64,000 nt of DNA, from contig NC_057762.1 in the NCBI RefSeq assembly GCF_010389155.1, positions 6,683,513-6,747,512 of the forward strand, given 5' to 3'. Below, one piece after another: positions 22,394 through 35,677 of the stretch. The notes beneath the pieces are model-generated. The model was not told where the DNA came from and made no database searches. It was given only the letters and a program-made list of their open reading frames with translations. A program made the position numbers and the translations under genes. Source of the DNA: Erigeron canadensis. Its lineage: Eukaryota > Streptophyta > Magnoliopsida > Asterales > Asteraceae. Position 1 is the first letter of the stretch, and every line of letters starts with the position of its first letter.

Positions 22394-23030
22394 AGATAAT
22401 GCATTAGCTTTTGAATTTTTAATCTTTGAATATGAAGTATAAAGAGTAAAATAGTGTGTGTTTTATACGTTTAGATCAATCTTCTTTATAAGATAATGAG
22501 TATTTTTTGAGTGAAGAATCGGTTGGTAAAAAAATGAAATATGTATGATCTGATCTGATTTGGATTTTATTTTATTTATGAATATCAATATGAACATTAT
22601 ATCCGTAATTCTAAGTTGGATTGGCTTCTAAAGTTCATCTTAGTGCTATGTATATAAGTATATTGTTACAACTACTCTTAAGCAAAACATGAAAAAATAA
22701 AACCTATTTATTGAATAAGTTTCCTATGGTCAGTTTGTAGCGTATAGGCTCGCATGTAACTATGCATTTTATTTGATAACTTTAACATTTGACTGTATTC
22801 ATGGTCTTTAATATAGACATTAACTTTTAATAAACTTTATAAAATGTTTGAAAAGATGTAGCTTAAAATAATCGTGTATCGTACGGGTAAAAAGAGCTGG
22901 TGACATATATAAAGTTTTCCCTTATATAAGGACATTTGATGCAAAAACAAAACGTCATGAATTAAAAAAAAAAGAAAAGGAAGGATAAATGCATGGATTT
23001 AAAATTGAATGACTTTAAAATATTTTAATA
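22394..23030. other. AT-rich spacer
   Basis: No gene, RNA or recognisable element was seen. Confidence 0.4.
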
Positions 23031-23060
23031 CTAGATTATTTTTCCGCGTAATACGCGAGA
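23031..23060 (-). mobile_element. Helitron 3' terminus
   Basis: On the minus strand a hairpin with stem CGCGTA/TACGCG (plus 23045-23057) is followed by AT-rich sequence and CTAG then T, which is the CTRR-T end with upstream hairpin of Helitrons. The 5' end should lie at higher coordinates, but I could not place it. Confidence 0.5.
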
Positions 23061-24021
23061 TAAAATTAATTTAAAAATAATGATATAAATTAAAATAATA
23101 TAAAATTAATTTAAAACTGATAATAGTTATTATCAAAATTATTTTGTTTTGATGTTTGTAACATATAGTTGTTATTTTGCTATACAACAACAATGTAAAA
23201 TTAAATATAACTATTACATGTTTATTTAGTGTAATATATAATTTTCCAAAAAAAATATTATCTTCTTATTTTATAAAAAATCAAATATCAAATAACCACT
23301 ATAAAATACAACAATTATCTGTTTAATAAATCAACATAATATTACAATAACCGAATGACATTAAATATTACCTAATCTGTTTTAAACTAAATGTTAACTA
23401 TAAAAATCAGACACAATTATTAAAAAAAAGTATAATCATAATATACTATTTGGTAAATGGTAAATTTATCATTAAATTTTAGAAAAAGACTTTTAAAATA
23501 TATTTGTGTGGTTACGACAATTATAGTTTAACAACATGAACATGTGATAATATCGGTAATATAATTAAGTGAACATTGTTTATATAAATTAAATGAAAAT
23601 GAAACAGTAATTTTGGGGTTGACAAAATAATATATATATGTATTTCTTTAATATAATAAAAATAATATTTGTATTAGTGATGCTTAGTAATAAAAGTTTA
23701 GTATGTATCCATTATAAAGGCTTAAATTTTTTATTTTTCTTTAAATGTTTGCTTTCCAATCATATAAGTGTATATTAAGTCTGGATACTTTTAATTTTAT
23801 AAGTCTCAAGAAACTTATGTATAAAATTATGCGGTTTCAATAAAATTTACTTTCTAATTTGAATTTCATATTAAAATAGATGATACCATATATATATACC
23901 CTTTTATATCACAATTAACAAAAGATTAAAATGCTCATTTATATGAATTGTTTAATTTACATCTAAAGTTTTAATATAACTTTAACTTGTTAAATTTAAG
24001 GTAGTGAATAACATTATATGT

Positions 24022-24240
24022 CGACATTTTTTTTGAATATTCGATCGTAGAACCGTTCATCCTTAATGGTCTCTACGTGAATGCCACCATATGGATTATG
24101 GGGAAATCCCTTTAATAACCCGCCAAAGAGCACAACAACTAATTAAAGGTAAAATCTTCGCCCTCTTCGGTTTGAACCAAGGTCTCCCCAAGCCAATCCT
24201 TCACTGAGGGACTTAGGATACCAATGGGTATTGCCACAAT
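24022..24240 (-). mobile_element. SINE-like retroposon with B box and poly(A)
   Basis: On the minus strand there is a B-box-like GGTTCAAACC (plus 24170-24180) and a 3' end TTCAAAAAAAA (plus 24025-24036). The length of about 200 bp fits a tRNA-derived SINE. No clear target duplication or A box was confirmed. Confidence 0.4.
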
Positions 24241-24253
24241 GATATTATATATA

Positions 24254-24475
24254 TAGGGTAAAGTTATTTTGAGAATCCTTTTCAAATCTCCACATAATTG
24301 TATAACGGATGATAATCCATGCCTCCACACAATTATAAACTTCAAATTTACACATAAGTTATTCAGAAAACAGTCAAAAAACAATTTTCATGTAAAGAAC
24401 AATCATCGGTTGGGCTTGATTTGAAAAGTTCTCAAATGTTCTCGCAATAAAAAAAAAGTTTCTCAAAATAAATTT
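24254..24475. mobile_element. MITE-like inverted repeat
   Basis: The left end TTATTTTGAGAA...TTTTCAAATC (24264-24291) is repeated inverted at the right end (GATTTGAAAAG...TTCTCAAAATAA, 24418-24473). The superfamily is not assigned. Confidence 0.4.
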
Positions 24476-24867
24476 TCACGATATATATATATATGTAAAG
24501 ATATTGGCATTTTTTCACTAACATTACATTTTAAAAGATATATGTAATATAGGTAATTACTACTTACCAAGTTATTTAATAGTAGGTATATCACATGAGA
24601 GGGTGCTTAGCAAAGGAAGATTTTTTAAGGGTATTTTTGTCTTATCAGGTTCTTAATTAAGCTAAGGGGAGGAATCCAGATTTTTTTTATAAGGTATTAG
24701 AATTATTGGGTAAAAAGTGTAAATTCGTGATGGAAAATCAAAAAGTGTAAATTAAATATAAAGGGGGATTTTTTTGTATAGTTATAAAAAGTATAAGTAT
24801 TAATATTGTCATTTAATAAAGATGAAATAATTAAATTTGATCTAATGGTTCTAAATCAAAGATGAAA

Positions 24868-24948
24868 TCTATCCAAGGGTTCTTGTTTGTTTAGGAATGA
24901 ATTTAACACCTTGGTATATATATATATATATATTGGTAGATAGTGAAA
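24868..24948. repeat. Dispersed repeat, copy B
   Basis: Same orientation and nearly the same sequence as the first 90 bases of the window, including the TA run and TTGGTAGATA. The two copies bracket the retrotransposon nest. Confidence 0.6.
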
Positions 24949-25352
24949 AAAAAAATAAACCAACAAATCTTGTTTAACAGTTAGGAGGTTTCCGTTTTCC
25001 TTATAATTTATTTTAAACATAATCTAACTAAGTAAGTAATTTATTTTACAAAAATCTAAGTAATTTATATGTAGACAGCCTTAAAACCTCTGTTTCATTT
25101 TAAACATAATCTCCATCCATAAAATAACCCCGCCATTACGCCAGCGCGAAACCACTGCCTTCGTCGCCGCGGCTGCCCGCCCGCCACCTCCGCCACACCT
25201 CCCGTCATCACCATCATTGCCGTCATCACCGCCATCCCGGGTATTTTTCTGGTACGCCCTAAATCAAACCGATTGTTGTATCTATACTTGGTAAAAACCC
25301 TACCCGTTAGTTGTATCGCGGTTTTTAGTTAATCAAATAAGTACAAATACAA

Positions 25353-28300
25353 ATGGGCAGAAGTAGCAGCAAGAGACAAGAAGAATCATACAGAAAAAGC
25401 AGACAACATATATCATCATCTGATTCTTATTCTGATTCTGCTGATGATGATTCCGTCAAACGACGTCGTTCTTCGAGCAGCCGTTATCGGGACGCTGACG
25501 GCCGCAGAAGAAAGAAGAAAAGTACCGAAATTAGTGAAGAAGATATTGCTAAATATTTAGCCAAAAAAGCAGTGAAAAAGGCATTGAGAGTTGCAAAGAT
25601 ATTGAAAGCAGAGAATGTTCATGTTTACGCCGATGACTCCAATCCTTTCGGCGATTCTAATCTTAATGAAAAGTATGTTTCTTGAGCTTTTCTTATCATT
25701 CTTTTTTCACAAAATATATCCGTTTTTGTTTCGATTAGTGTTGTTTTAGTAATCTGTTTGATTGGGAAACTTTTGTTGCTTATGTGGAAACGTAGGTCGA
25801 TTAGTTAGACGTATGTCGGAAATAACGTTGGTTTGTTGGAAAAAAAAAAAGGCATCGAGAGTTTTTTTGGATCATGACCCTTTTTCTAGGAGCAATCATA
25901 GGCAATGAGCAGCAGCTAGTGAACTTATGTGATGATGAAAGGGCCGGTTTCTATTAGTAACTGACAACTACTATTGGCAGTAATTCCCTTTAAGGTTAGG
26001 TGTTCCAGGAATTCTTATTATAAGCATGCTAACAAGTTATTTCTTGGAGAATGGTAAATATTTTGAATACATAAATATTCTTGACATCATGGGTAGGTGT
26101 ATGTATAAATTAGTTTAATACATTTAGTCTTTTAGACTTGTGAATGCATTACTTAGACCCAGATTATCTGAAAGTCCTTGCGTTTTTAAGTTGACTAGTG
26201 ACTTGATCATTGGTTAAAAGGTGTTAACGCTAATTAACTTTTTTGCCTGACTAGAGATGGCAGATCACATGGTTTATATGTAACAATTTAGTATGAGAAT
26301 GAATTCTCAACACGTCACATGCTATATATTTGTTGTGTTAAGACTCCTCAAATACATTTTTAAAATGGAACTTGAACTTCTTTGGTTGTTCTTTGATTTT
26401 TCTTTTCAGTTGGGAAGTTTTTTTTTCTCTGCTGTGATTATATTGGCATGGATAGCCTTTTTTTTTTTGAACGTTAAAGAGATTTTATTTATATGAAACT
26501 AGCGAGAAGCTAGGAGTACATATAGAATGGGAAAATACATTCGAGAGATTAAAAAGTAAAACTATCCCAGAGTTTCCAATCCATAGTTTGGGATAGCCTC
26601 TTTTACGAAGCCATTTATTTCAGTCAGCTTCCTTTCTTAACACAAGTATCGTATCCTCCCAATCTTTTGAAATTAGGGAATTCTCTAAAAACTTTAAGAT
26701 ATTCGGGTAACTACTTTTTAGTTAGCTTTGGAAACCTTCAACGATTAAACCACTCCTACTCTGTCTGTGATGCATCATTCAATTGTTAGCTAGTCATCTA
26801 ACTGCATCATTTCCTTTACTACAATAAATTTCTCCCTTTTTCTCTCTTTTTGTGGTGGATCTGTAAGCTCTTTATCCCACCATATCACTAGTTATATTTG
26901 TCAGTATACCTTTTGATAAGTTTTCTAGGAGGTTCCTTGGCATATTTCCTACTCTTAACTGTCTTCTTCGGCTTTTACTGAATGTTGATTCACGACTTCA
27001 GCTCTTCTGGACACAAATATTCACAATTGAAAACTTCAGAGAATGGCCGTTCTACATTTGTATTAACTTGGTGGATGATCATCGCCTTGATATGCCACCT
27101 CTAAATAAGAGTATTTAGCAAGTAGGGATTTTGCTACTAATTTCATAAGGTTGGTAGTGCTGTTGTGGAATGAGAGGATTTAGGGTGATTTTAGGTTTGT
27201 AGTCCTGAGCTCTGTATAGGATACAGATTTCCAATTCCTTGGAGTCTCAGTTTGATGAAAATCTCAATGTTAGTGCTGTTGAGAGGAGTGATATTATTTG
27301 TATATATTTTGTTTATAGTTTTTCTGTAAATCAAGGATGGTGGTACTTGTAATTTCATGCTTATGGACACACACATCAAATTATTTTGTGCCGTTTTTAA
27401 CTTAGCAATGTTGATCGGTTAATCGATTACATGAGGCAATGGAATGGGTCAGTATGTTTGTTATCATGTTTGACTGGTTTGTCATGCAGTGGGTTTTCAT
27501 ATGGGGCGTGTGCTTGTATCAATTTTTTAAAGTTTAACAAGTATTGAGATTTTTTCCCTATATAATTATGCTATTAAAGAATCACATCACGGAAAATTGA
27601 TCAAACTGTACTTTTTCGTTCTAATTTCTCGGTGGAATGGTAGAAACACATCCAATTTTATTAGATTGAACATAACAAACAACTTCTTAATTTTGACCAT
27701 TAGAATCCTTCTCCCTGCTAGGAAACACTATGCAAGTGTAATATTATTGAAAAAGAGTAACAAACTACTGCTAGGATCACTACTCATCAATGGAAATGGG
27801 CAGTAACATTTAATCCCCAATATTCTCTGTAACGCTCTAGCACCCAGTTGAGGGTGTTGAGTCACTGTATTATGACTTAGCAATCAGTTTTAATCTTTTT
27901 TGATACCATTCTTTATGCATTATAAATCTGCAAACAAACACCCCTTAAGTCTGAAAATAGTCCCATTTCTGTATCCTTCTCAGAATTTCCTCAGGTTCTT
28001 ACGATACTTCGTTATAAATTATTCTACTTAAAAAACTGTGTAGCAAGTAAAATAGTTAATGATAGCCTATATTAAGTAATCCCTTTGTTTTACCCACTCA
28101 TTTTTTGCAACATAGGGAATTAAACTATGGCAGGTTTTCTACCCACACTGGTATAAGAATTTTTTAGGGAAACCTTTAATCTTAAAGTCGGTAGGCCCAA
28201 CGAATGCTACTGATCTTATATAATTTGCAGGTTCGTGTGGGAAAATAAGATTAAGCGTGATGTTACCCAAGGAGTTCCTCTTGACATGTTTTCTCTTAAA

Positions 28301-31300
28301 GCTGAAAAAAAGAGACAGAAAGAAAGGATTGTATGTAACTACTTGTCCTACTATACTTGATGTAGGCTTCTTTTATATTCCTCTATTATTCTTTGTATAT
28401 ATTCTTTAGTATATTGATCAAGTGAAATCTATAGTAAGAAGAGAATATAGAGAATGGGTATGCGATATTACTACTTTTAGAAAATATTAAGTAATTCTAC
28501 AACTTAAGTATGTGCTCAATCTGTTTCATGCAAATCAAACTTTAAAGATCGTATGATGTTTATTAGTTGCCTGAATTGTTGAAGCCTGTTCATTAAACCA
28601 AATGTAGTGGCCCATTCACGTATATGTCTATATTTTACTACCTGTTCATGATACTGCAGGCTGAAATCAAAAAAGTTAAAAAGAGAAGGGAGGAAAGGGC
28701 TATTGAAAAAGCACCACATGAGGAGGAAATGGTAAGTTTAACTTTGTACAACTATTCTTATATTTACTCCATAAGTTTATGATGCTTAGAAACCTGAATC
28801 CAATATATATTAATTATCAATTGCTGTTTGACTGTTGTACTCAAGTGACAATGTATAACTTGATGCTAATTGTATTGCAGGCCTTGCTGGCTAGAAAGCA
28901 TGCTCGGGCCGAATTCCAAGACTGGGAAAAGAAAGAAGAAGAGGTGAGAGTGCTTTATTGTTGTTTTCACATTGAAGTACTTGGAGGTGATGAATTGAGC
29001 ATGTTAGGAAGGTTAGGTAGTGGGTTCAAGTTTAAAAGGAACTTTTTTCTCAGGTTGTGTTGGTTTGACCCAAATTACCTTTTCTGTCCCATTTATTTTA
29101 AATTTTGTAAGTACTCAACATGTCAAAAGTGGGTGTTTTTCAGTTAAATTATACTTGGGATTATTAAGTGTATTCTTTTTAAGCTATTTCGTTTTATCTA
29201 GTATGTTGACTTGTTACAGATTCAGTGTAGCCTAAATCAGTCAAAATTACCTTCTTCAAAACTACAACTCAGTTCAGCTGTAAAAATTTCAAGTATTGAC
29301 TCATGTTTTCACAGTTTCATTTTGATCAAAGCAAAGTTCAATCTGGAATACGGCTGCATGAAGGGCGTATGAAGCCAATTGATATACTGTCTAAGCATCT
29401 TGACACTTCTGATGAATTTGATATAGAGATAGAGGAGCCATATATGGTTTTTAAGGTACAGATTGTAGTCCTTTCTGTTCAGATTCTTGTTTTTTTTTTT
29501 GTTTTTTTTTTTCATGCTTCTCTAAAATATTTTTCTATGTCTAATTTTTTTTCTTACTAATTCAATAATAATACTCTTGCCAATGGTTGGAAATTTTGAT
29601 CCATCCTATATGAATAGCTCAAATTTGGTAATGTTTTATCTAATTATCTCTAATGGGTCAAATAGGTTAAGCTCAAAAAGTCAGATTAGGAAAGGGACAA
29701 GTCAAGTGGGCTGAGTGGATCAATTGGTTGAAAGTCATCTGAATTGTATACAAGTTCATAAAACTTTATAAGTTGCATTGTTATAAAAATTTGTTTACTC
29801 ATCTGAATTGTATACAAGTTCATAAAACTTTATAAGTTGCATTGTTATAAAAAAAAATTTACTTTATTGTAAGAATATATGTTTGTATACATGTTACAGA
29901 ACTAACAAAATATAATAGAGTAGTGCTTATAGGCCAGTTGACCTTCAAAGCTATAAGATTTGACTAAATAGGAAGCAATATATATGGGCTTTGCGGGGTA
30001 AATGATATCTTAAATGTAATCAAATGCTTAAAATCTTCTATGTTACTTTCAAAAAAGCTCAAGTAGCTACTGTAAAACTGTAGTTTTGCAATTGCCTTAG
30101 ATGAAAAAGGGATTAAAAAAGCTGTTTACATGTAACCCAACCCGTGGCCCATGCTATAAACTCTGTTTTAACTTATTGTTAAACTTGCCTGACCTTCCAT
30201 AATGCCACCCTTACCCTCGCCTCGTTTTATATACATCGACTACTTTCTCTAAAAAAGCTGCTCTCGTTCCTTAGGATAATGGAAAAGGACTTTCGATACA
30301 TAATGGTATTAGATGCTTTTCTTTTTTTTGATTTACTTCTTTTGTTCTGATTTAGGGCAGTTTGTCAGGGGATTGTTTTTAAGACGTCTTTAGAGAATAT
30401 AAAAAAAATTAAGACAGGAAGCTCCAAGAGCTCTTTGTTTTTTTGAATGTGGTTTGGTTTTTCATGTATCTACTATCAATTAAAACAGGGTTTGACTGTT
30501 AAAGAGATGGAAGAGCTTCATGAGGACATAAAAATGCATCTAGACCTGGACAGGGGAACACCCACACATATACAATATTGGGAGGTAATCTCTTTCTCTA
30601 TCATTTTATAAACATCTGATGTTTCTTTTCTGGCTATAGCATTTTTTAAAACTAATTACATATTTTTCATGCTCCCCACTTTCATAAACATAGATATTTA
30701 ATGACTTGTAAAATATGTGTGTGTAATTTGTCGATTTGGGTTATATTTCTTTAACGAGTGAATTAAATAAATAAAAAATCAGCTCAAAAGAGATATGTGG
30801 GTCGAAGTTTGCCTAACGTTTATTGCTATTGCATGAAGCATCTTAAATCATCAACATCTCAAAAAATTCTATTCAAGGTACCCCCTTTTGCTCGTAATAA
30901 GTATCCACTCGTATAATTTCACCCAGTTTTAATAATGTGCAACGTTGATTACACTTTTAGAAAGTCAACTGTCCATTTTATATACATTCTTGGGATCATT
31001 TATGCGATCATGGGTAAATAAGGGTAGAACAGGAAACATTTCTAAGTAGTATAATTTTGGAACAAATTAAAATAGTAGGGTGGATAATCATTTTGAGATG
31101 GATAGAGTGGTTACCCAAGATATCAAGGTTTTAGATGCCATGACGACGTCACAGCAGCAAAATTAAACGTGGTCAAAAGGAACCATCATTGTCAATTGCC
31201 ATGTCATCAGCTCCGGTAACCGGGTCAGATTACCTTTAACTGAAAGTTTACAAATTTGGTAATATTTAAGAAGATAACTTGAACTGTGATGTATTTTTCT

Positions 31301-34300
31301 AGCCTCAAAATATATTTGTTATTAATAGTTAAAATTTGGCAAATGGCGGTTCCTTGGCAGTTTACTATCTGTTCGTAGTGACTAATATGTGTAAATGGTA
31401 TTTATAGTTCATTATACTCGGAGAAGTGCTAACCACCATCAAAGTGGCGTAATGGTCAGGTGTCTTGAGGTTCTCAGAAGAAGTCTTATGTTTGAACCTC
31501 ACTAGGTAAATCTTAATGTTGGGGGTGGCCGGGGTAAGGATTCAAAAATGTCGCGGGGATAGACTGAACAAGGAAAACCTCCATTTTTATATTCGGAAAA
31601 GTGCTTTTGAGCAATAACTGAAAAACCCTTCAAATATCGTATTAATCTTATTTATCTAGTTATTTGTTTTATTTTATTAAGAGTAATTTTTCCTTTTAGA
31701 AAGGCATATATCTTATACATTCACACATATATACAATTTTTCCACCATGGGACTTGAACCCACAAGGCCACAACAGTAATCCTTTTTAGAAAGTAGAAAA
31801 TATGAAAAAAATTTGTATGTGTTGACTAGTACTTACAATATATGTTCTTCCTTGTTCCCTCCGGTTTTGCCACTTATGTAGATTTAATGTGTATAGGGTC
31901 ATCTCTTAACTTACATGCATGTTGTTGCTTACGTGATCATGATGCTAAATAATTTTTGTAGGCACTTTTGGTTGTGTGTGATTGGGAATTAGCGGAGGCT
32001 CGTAAAAAGGATACACTAAATCGGACTATAGTGAGAGGTGAACAACCACCAGCTGAATTAGTTGCAGAGAAAGGGGTATGCATTCGAGTATTGAAGTAGA
32101 CGTAAAGAAACTTCTTGATGGAAAATCATTTGCCGCACTTGAACAGCTTCACTCTGAAATTGAGTCACAAATGAGTTCTGGCAGGGCCAAGGTCGTTGAG
32201 TTTTGGGAAGCTGTTCTGAAACGTGTTAACATTTATAAGGCAAAGGTATGACTTATCATTGACACATTTGGAATCTTAAGTATTTGCTAAATGGGGGCTA
32301 CTCAAAAGCAGTTCTGATCGATATGGGTATTGTTTGTGCTACTTAAAACGGTTATGGGGCTGTAAGCATTTGATCACATATTGAATGATCTCTCACTCTT
32401 TTAGCGAGTCCGACCATCTGAGCTCTTCCCTTTTAGCTACTTCCGGTTGTACCTGTTTGGCCAAATGAATACAACAGGGTGTAACTTCTACTTATAATTG
32501 GATTGAAACTGCCACCTCCAATTTTCTTTTAAATGCATATCTGGCTGCAGGCTTGCTTAAAGGAAATTCACAATAAGATGCTGCGAAAGCATTTAAAACG
32601 TCTTGCGCAACCGGATGGGAGTTGCAGGGCCATGGAAAAAGACAAAACTGTTTCACCTAAAGTGGAGGAACAATTTGATCATGATGGAAAAGGTATATAT
32701 AGATAATTATTTCCAGTAAAGCATCTTAATATTACCATGTCTCAAGAAAAAAGTTATTAAACAGTTTCCGTTTGTATATAGACGATGAAATCCCTCTCTC
32801 TCCTTAGTTAATACCTAGACACGAGCCAATGGAGGAAGAAGAAGAAGAAGAAGCCGGTTCATTTTCGCCAGAGTTATTGCACGTTGATGAATTTGAAGCA
32901 GCAATTGACCCTGATGAGGACAGGGCTCTACTGGTGAGTGACACTGGCACTTTCCCTTTAAATTATCTTTTAGAGGTTGCAGATATCCAGTTGGTTAATG
33001 GGCCAAACTGGGTTTGGGTTGAGACAGACCGGAAACACTCTGCCAAAAAGTTGTCTTTTTGCATTATATAGTGTGTGTAGTATGATTACAAAGATATAGT
33101 TTATTTATTACCATGAATCTTGTGTTGTAATAAAAAAATAATGATTCATGACGCTTTGTATTTTAAAAGCACAATATGAGTTACCCTTGAGTTTCACGTA
33201 CACGAACCTTATATGCTTTACTTTAACTTTTTTTTTTCCTCTTAATTTTTGTCTCTGTTTGACTCAGTAATAATATAACAATAATTGTAAGGGAACTATA
33301 TGTGAGTAAACGTGTTGGATGTGCGACATCTAAGTTGTTTTTTGAAGCTATAGGTGAGTAACCTATTTGTGTCTTGTAAACAGGAAAGGAAGCGTACGGA
33401 AGTTGTGAAAGAACAGCAGAGAAAGTTCAAAGAAGCAATGGCTTCGTGCCCACCTCCCTCTGAGAATAATTTGGAGATGAGGGCTATCAAAGCAATGGGA
33501 GTGATGGATAATGGTGATGAAGTGTTTGGAAACAGCGATGAAGTCAATGTTGACTCTCAGGTTATTCTCTTCTCCTTATATGTCCTCATTTTATTACTAC
33601 ATGGCTTTGTATACATAGTACAAGTACTTTGTAACATAATGAACATAAAGTAACATAATTAACATGGTGAAAGTTGTCATACAAGGAATCATCCAACTTC
33701 ATGTGCCTACTAAGAAGTAATTTTGTTTAATGGTCAAATATCCAGTTCCATGCCAGATACAACTAAATAATCATTGGAGTAAAATGAAGTTACTTATGTA
33801 CCTCTTATCCTAACCTAATTTTAGATTTCTGATTTCATTTAACAAAGGCACCACTCATTCTCTTACTAGAATGTCCTTTTTGTTTATTTGATCTATTAAT
33901 TCCTTGTACACTTAAACATTTTCACGTACAAACAACACTTTTTGTTCCATGTTTTACTACATTTGATTGTCTGATTACTATTATATTGAATATTGCATAA
34001 TCACTTTTTCGTACTCAGATGCCCACTTGTGGGATAAGTCTTTTAGATTTAAGGGAGGCAAAAATCTTTATTTAGTAGGGGTAGGGTACCAAATTGATCA
34101 TCTAGTTATTGTTTACATGACATGCATGCATCTGGATTTGCAGGTATACTGGTGGCATGATAAATATCGGCCAAGAAAACCCAAGTATTTCAACCGCATG
34201 CACACTGGATATGAGTGGAACAAATACAACCAGACTCACTATGATCATGACAATCCACCTCCAAAGATTGTGCAAGGCTACAAATTCAATATCTTCTACC

Positions 34301-35247
34301 CAGATCTTGTTGACAAAGTAAAAGCTCCTAATTATAAGATTGAGAAGGATGGAGATAGTTCTGAAACTTGCATCATTCGGTTCCATGCTGGCCCACCGTA
34401 CGAAGATATTGTAAGTTTTAACCCAATATTTAGGATTAAAGTATAATTTGAATGCATACTTGTAAGATTGATATTTAGTACTTGAACATATCACATAACC
34501 AACCTATAAAAATCAGTAGAAGAATGGACTAATAATGGGTTTGCAGGTCGACACAGGCCGCCCCATTATGCCTAGTAAAAATGTTGCCTTTTTTGAGCTT
34601 CTACCTGACATGCCCATTAACCACCTAACCACCAATGCATGCAAATCATTCTAGAAGCATAAACTGCTTAGTGAAGTTCAATTAAGCAGTTCAGTTAGAC
34701 TTTAGATGGCTAATATTATTTTTGGTTAGTGACAGTTGCTGGTATTGTATTCGGTATTAACAATGATTTCTAAATTTGAGAAATATTCATTTGACATCAT
34801 AAGTCAAACTCTCTCTGTCCTGCAATGGGGCAGATTTAACGTACTGGGAACATACTTTGGGTAATTTTATGAATGTTTGGGTCCTGTGCTGTAGGTTTGT
34901 AGCCCTTGCCCAAGTAATTAGGTCTATCCTGATATTAGAAACTTGTAAAAGTAATTAGACATCGATTCTGAAAGTTCAATTATTTAAAAGAAATTGACTG
35001 GGAAGTAATTGTTTTTCACACTGAATTTGCCTTTCTTTCCTCTTTCTTTTAATAATTATACATGTTGCTGCATATGTGTTTTTTAATGGTACGCATACTG
35101 AAGAGGCCCTCAATCATTTTATAACAGGCATTTCGCATTGTCAACAAAGAATGGGAGTATTCACACAAGAAGGGATTCAAATGCACATTTGAGCGTGGAA
35201 TCTTGCATGTTTACTTCAACTTTAAGCGCTACAGATACCGCCGATGA
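25353..35247 (+). CDS. CTN: Cactin, splicing-associated nuclear protein (reading frame appears damaged)
   Basis: Twelve exons by splice sites and phase: 25353-25672, 28231-28330, 28660-28731, 28881-28943, 29315-29455, 30489-30584, 31962-32245, 32551-32692, 32782-32933, 33384-33560, 34144-34410 and 35128-35247. The product would be about 644 residues. The N-terminus is Ser/Arg/Lys-rich. The middle holds coiled, charged segments (ARKHARAEFQDWEKKEEE). The C-terminus is the highly conserved Cactin domain, from VYWWHDKYRPRKPKYFNR to YFNFKRYRYRR before the stop. Cactins are nuclear and act with the spliceosome; in plants loss is embryo-lethal (family knowledge). Two defects appear: exon 7 is 284 nt and loses frame near 32066-32074, and the exon 9 frame meets TAG at 32805-32807. 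Either the locus is decaying, the assembly has errors, or exon 8/9 splicing differs. Family identity is certain; intactness is not. Confidence 0.9.
26458..26590 (-). mobile_element. 5'-truncated LINE-like retroposon in Cactin intron 1
   Basis: A 133-bp insertion with a poly(T) run at its left end (poly(A) on the minus strand) is flanked by the direct repeat GGATAGCC at 26450-26457 and 26591-26598. The minus-strand 3' end reads ATAAATAAAATCTCTTTAACG before the A-run. Poly(A), truncation and target duplication indicate LINE-mediated insertion. Confidence 0.7.
29735..29856. repeat. 64-bp tandem duplication in Cactin intron 5
   Basis: TCATCTGAATTGTATACAAG starts at 29735 and again at 29799. The two units are nearly identical apart from the A/T run at their ends, so the duplication is recent. 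Confidence 0.85.
31431..31587 (+). mobile_element. tRNA-derived SINE in Cactin intron 6
   Basis: The 157-bp insertion has an A-box-like AGTGGCGTAATGGTC (31442-31456) and a B-box-like GTTTGAACCTC (31490-31500). It is flanked by an 18-bp direct repeat with two mismatches (31413-31430 and 31588-31605). It lies in sense with the host gene. Confidence 0.75.
31704..31779 (-). mobile_element. Short SINE fragment, minus strand, in Cactin intron 6
   Basis: A B-box GGGTTCAAGTCCC is read on the minus strand (31749-31761). The insert is flanked by TCCTTTTAGAAAG at 31691-31703 and TCCTTTTTAGAAAG at 31780-31793, a plausible target duplication. A full A box is not clear. Confidence 0.5.
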
Positions 35248-35677
35248 GTCATTTGCATCCATCATGTAGATATATTTTGCATCCAATCAAAGTTGTATTG
35301 ATATGATAACTTCTTATTTTTAAGGTAACATATTGCTGTTCATCGGAAGAAAAAAGGTATAATGTTTTCTTTAACCATATAACATGAATGTGTGTTTATT
35401 ATCATTGAGTAACTTCAACATTAACATGAGTTGATTATTAGAAATTTGAAAAAATAAAAAATCATACTCATATTATTTAGAAAACATAAAATACATATTT
35501 ACCAAAAAAATCATTATATATAAAACATATTTATAAAAACCGTGCATCATGTACGATATTGAAACTATAATGAAAATATAATGGGAAATACTTTGGTTAT
35601 GGAAGAGTAAATTGTCATAACTCATAACCACTTTTATTTGTATTTAGTAATTGATACTGTATAATTTATATATTTAA
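35248..35677. other. 3' region of Cactin and spacer
   Basis: Presumed 3' UTR directly after the stop, then AT-rich sequence. No gene was seen. Confidence 0.4.

Noticed and set aside
31704..31779. tRNA gene on the minus strand
   Set aside because: A B box is present, but there is no complete cloverleaf or A box; flanking repeats point to a SINE fragment.
34548..34650. Extra Cactin exon after ...TTTGCAG|GTCGACACAGG
   Set aside because: A possible acceptor is followed by an open stretch that soon stops, and exons 11 and 12 already join in phase at a conserved position.
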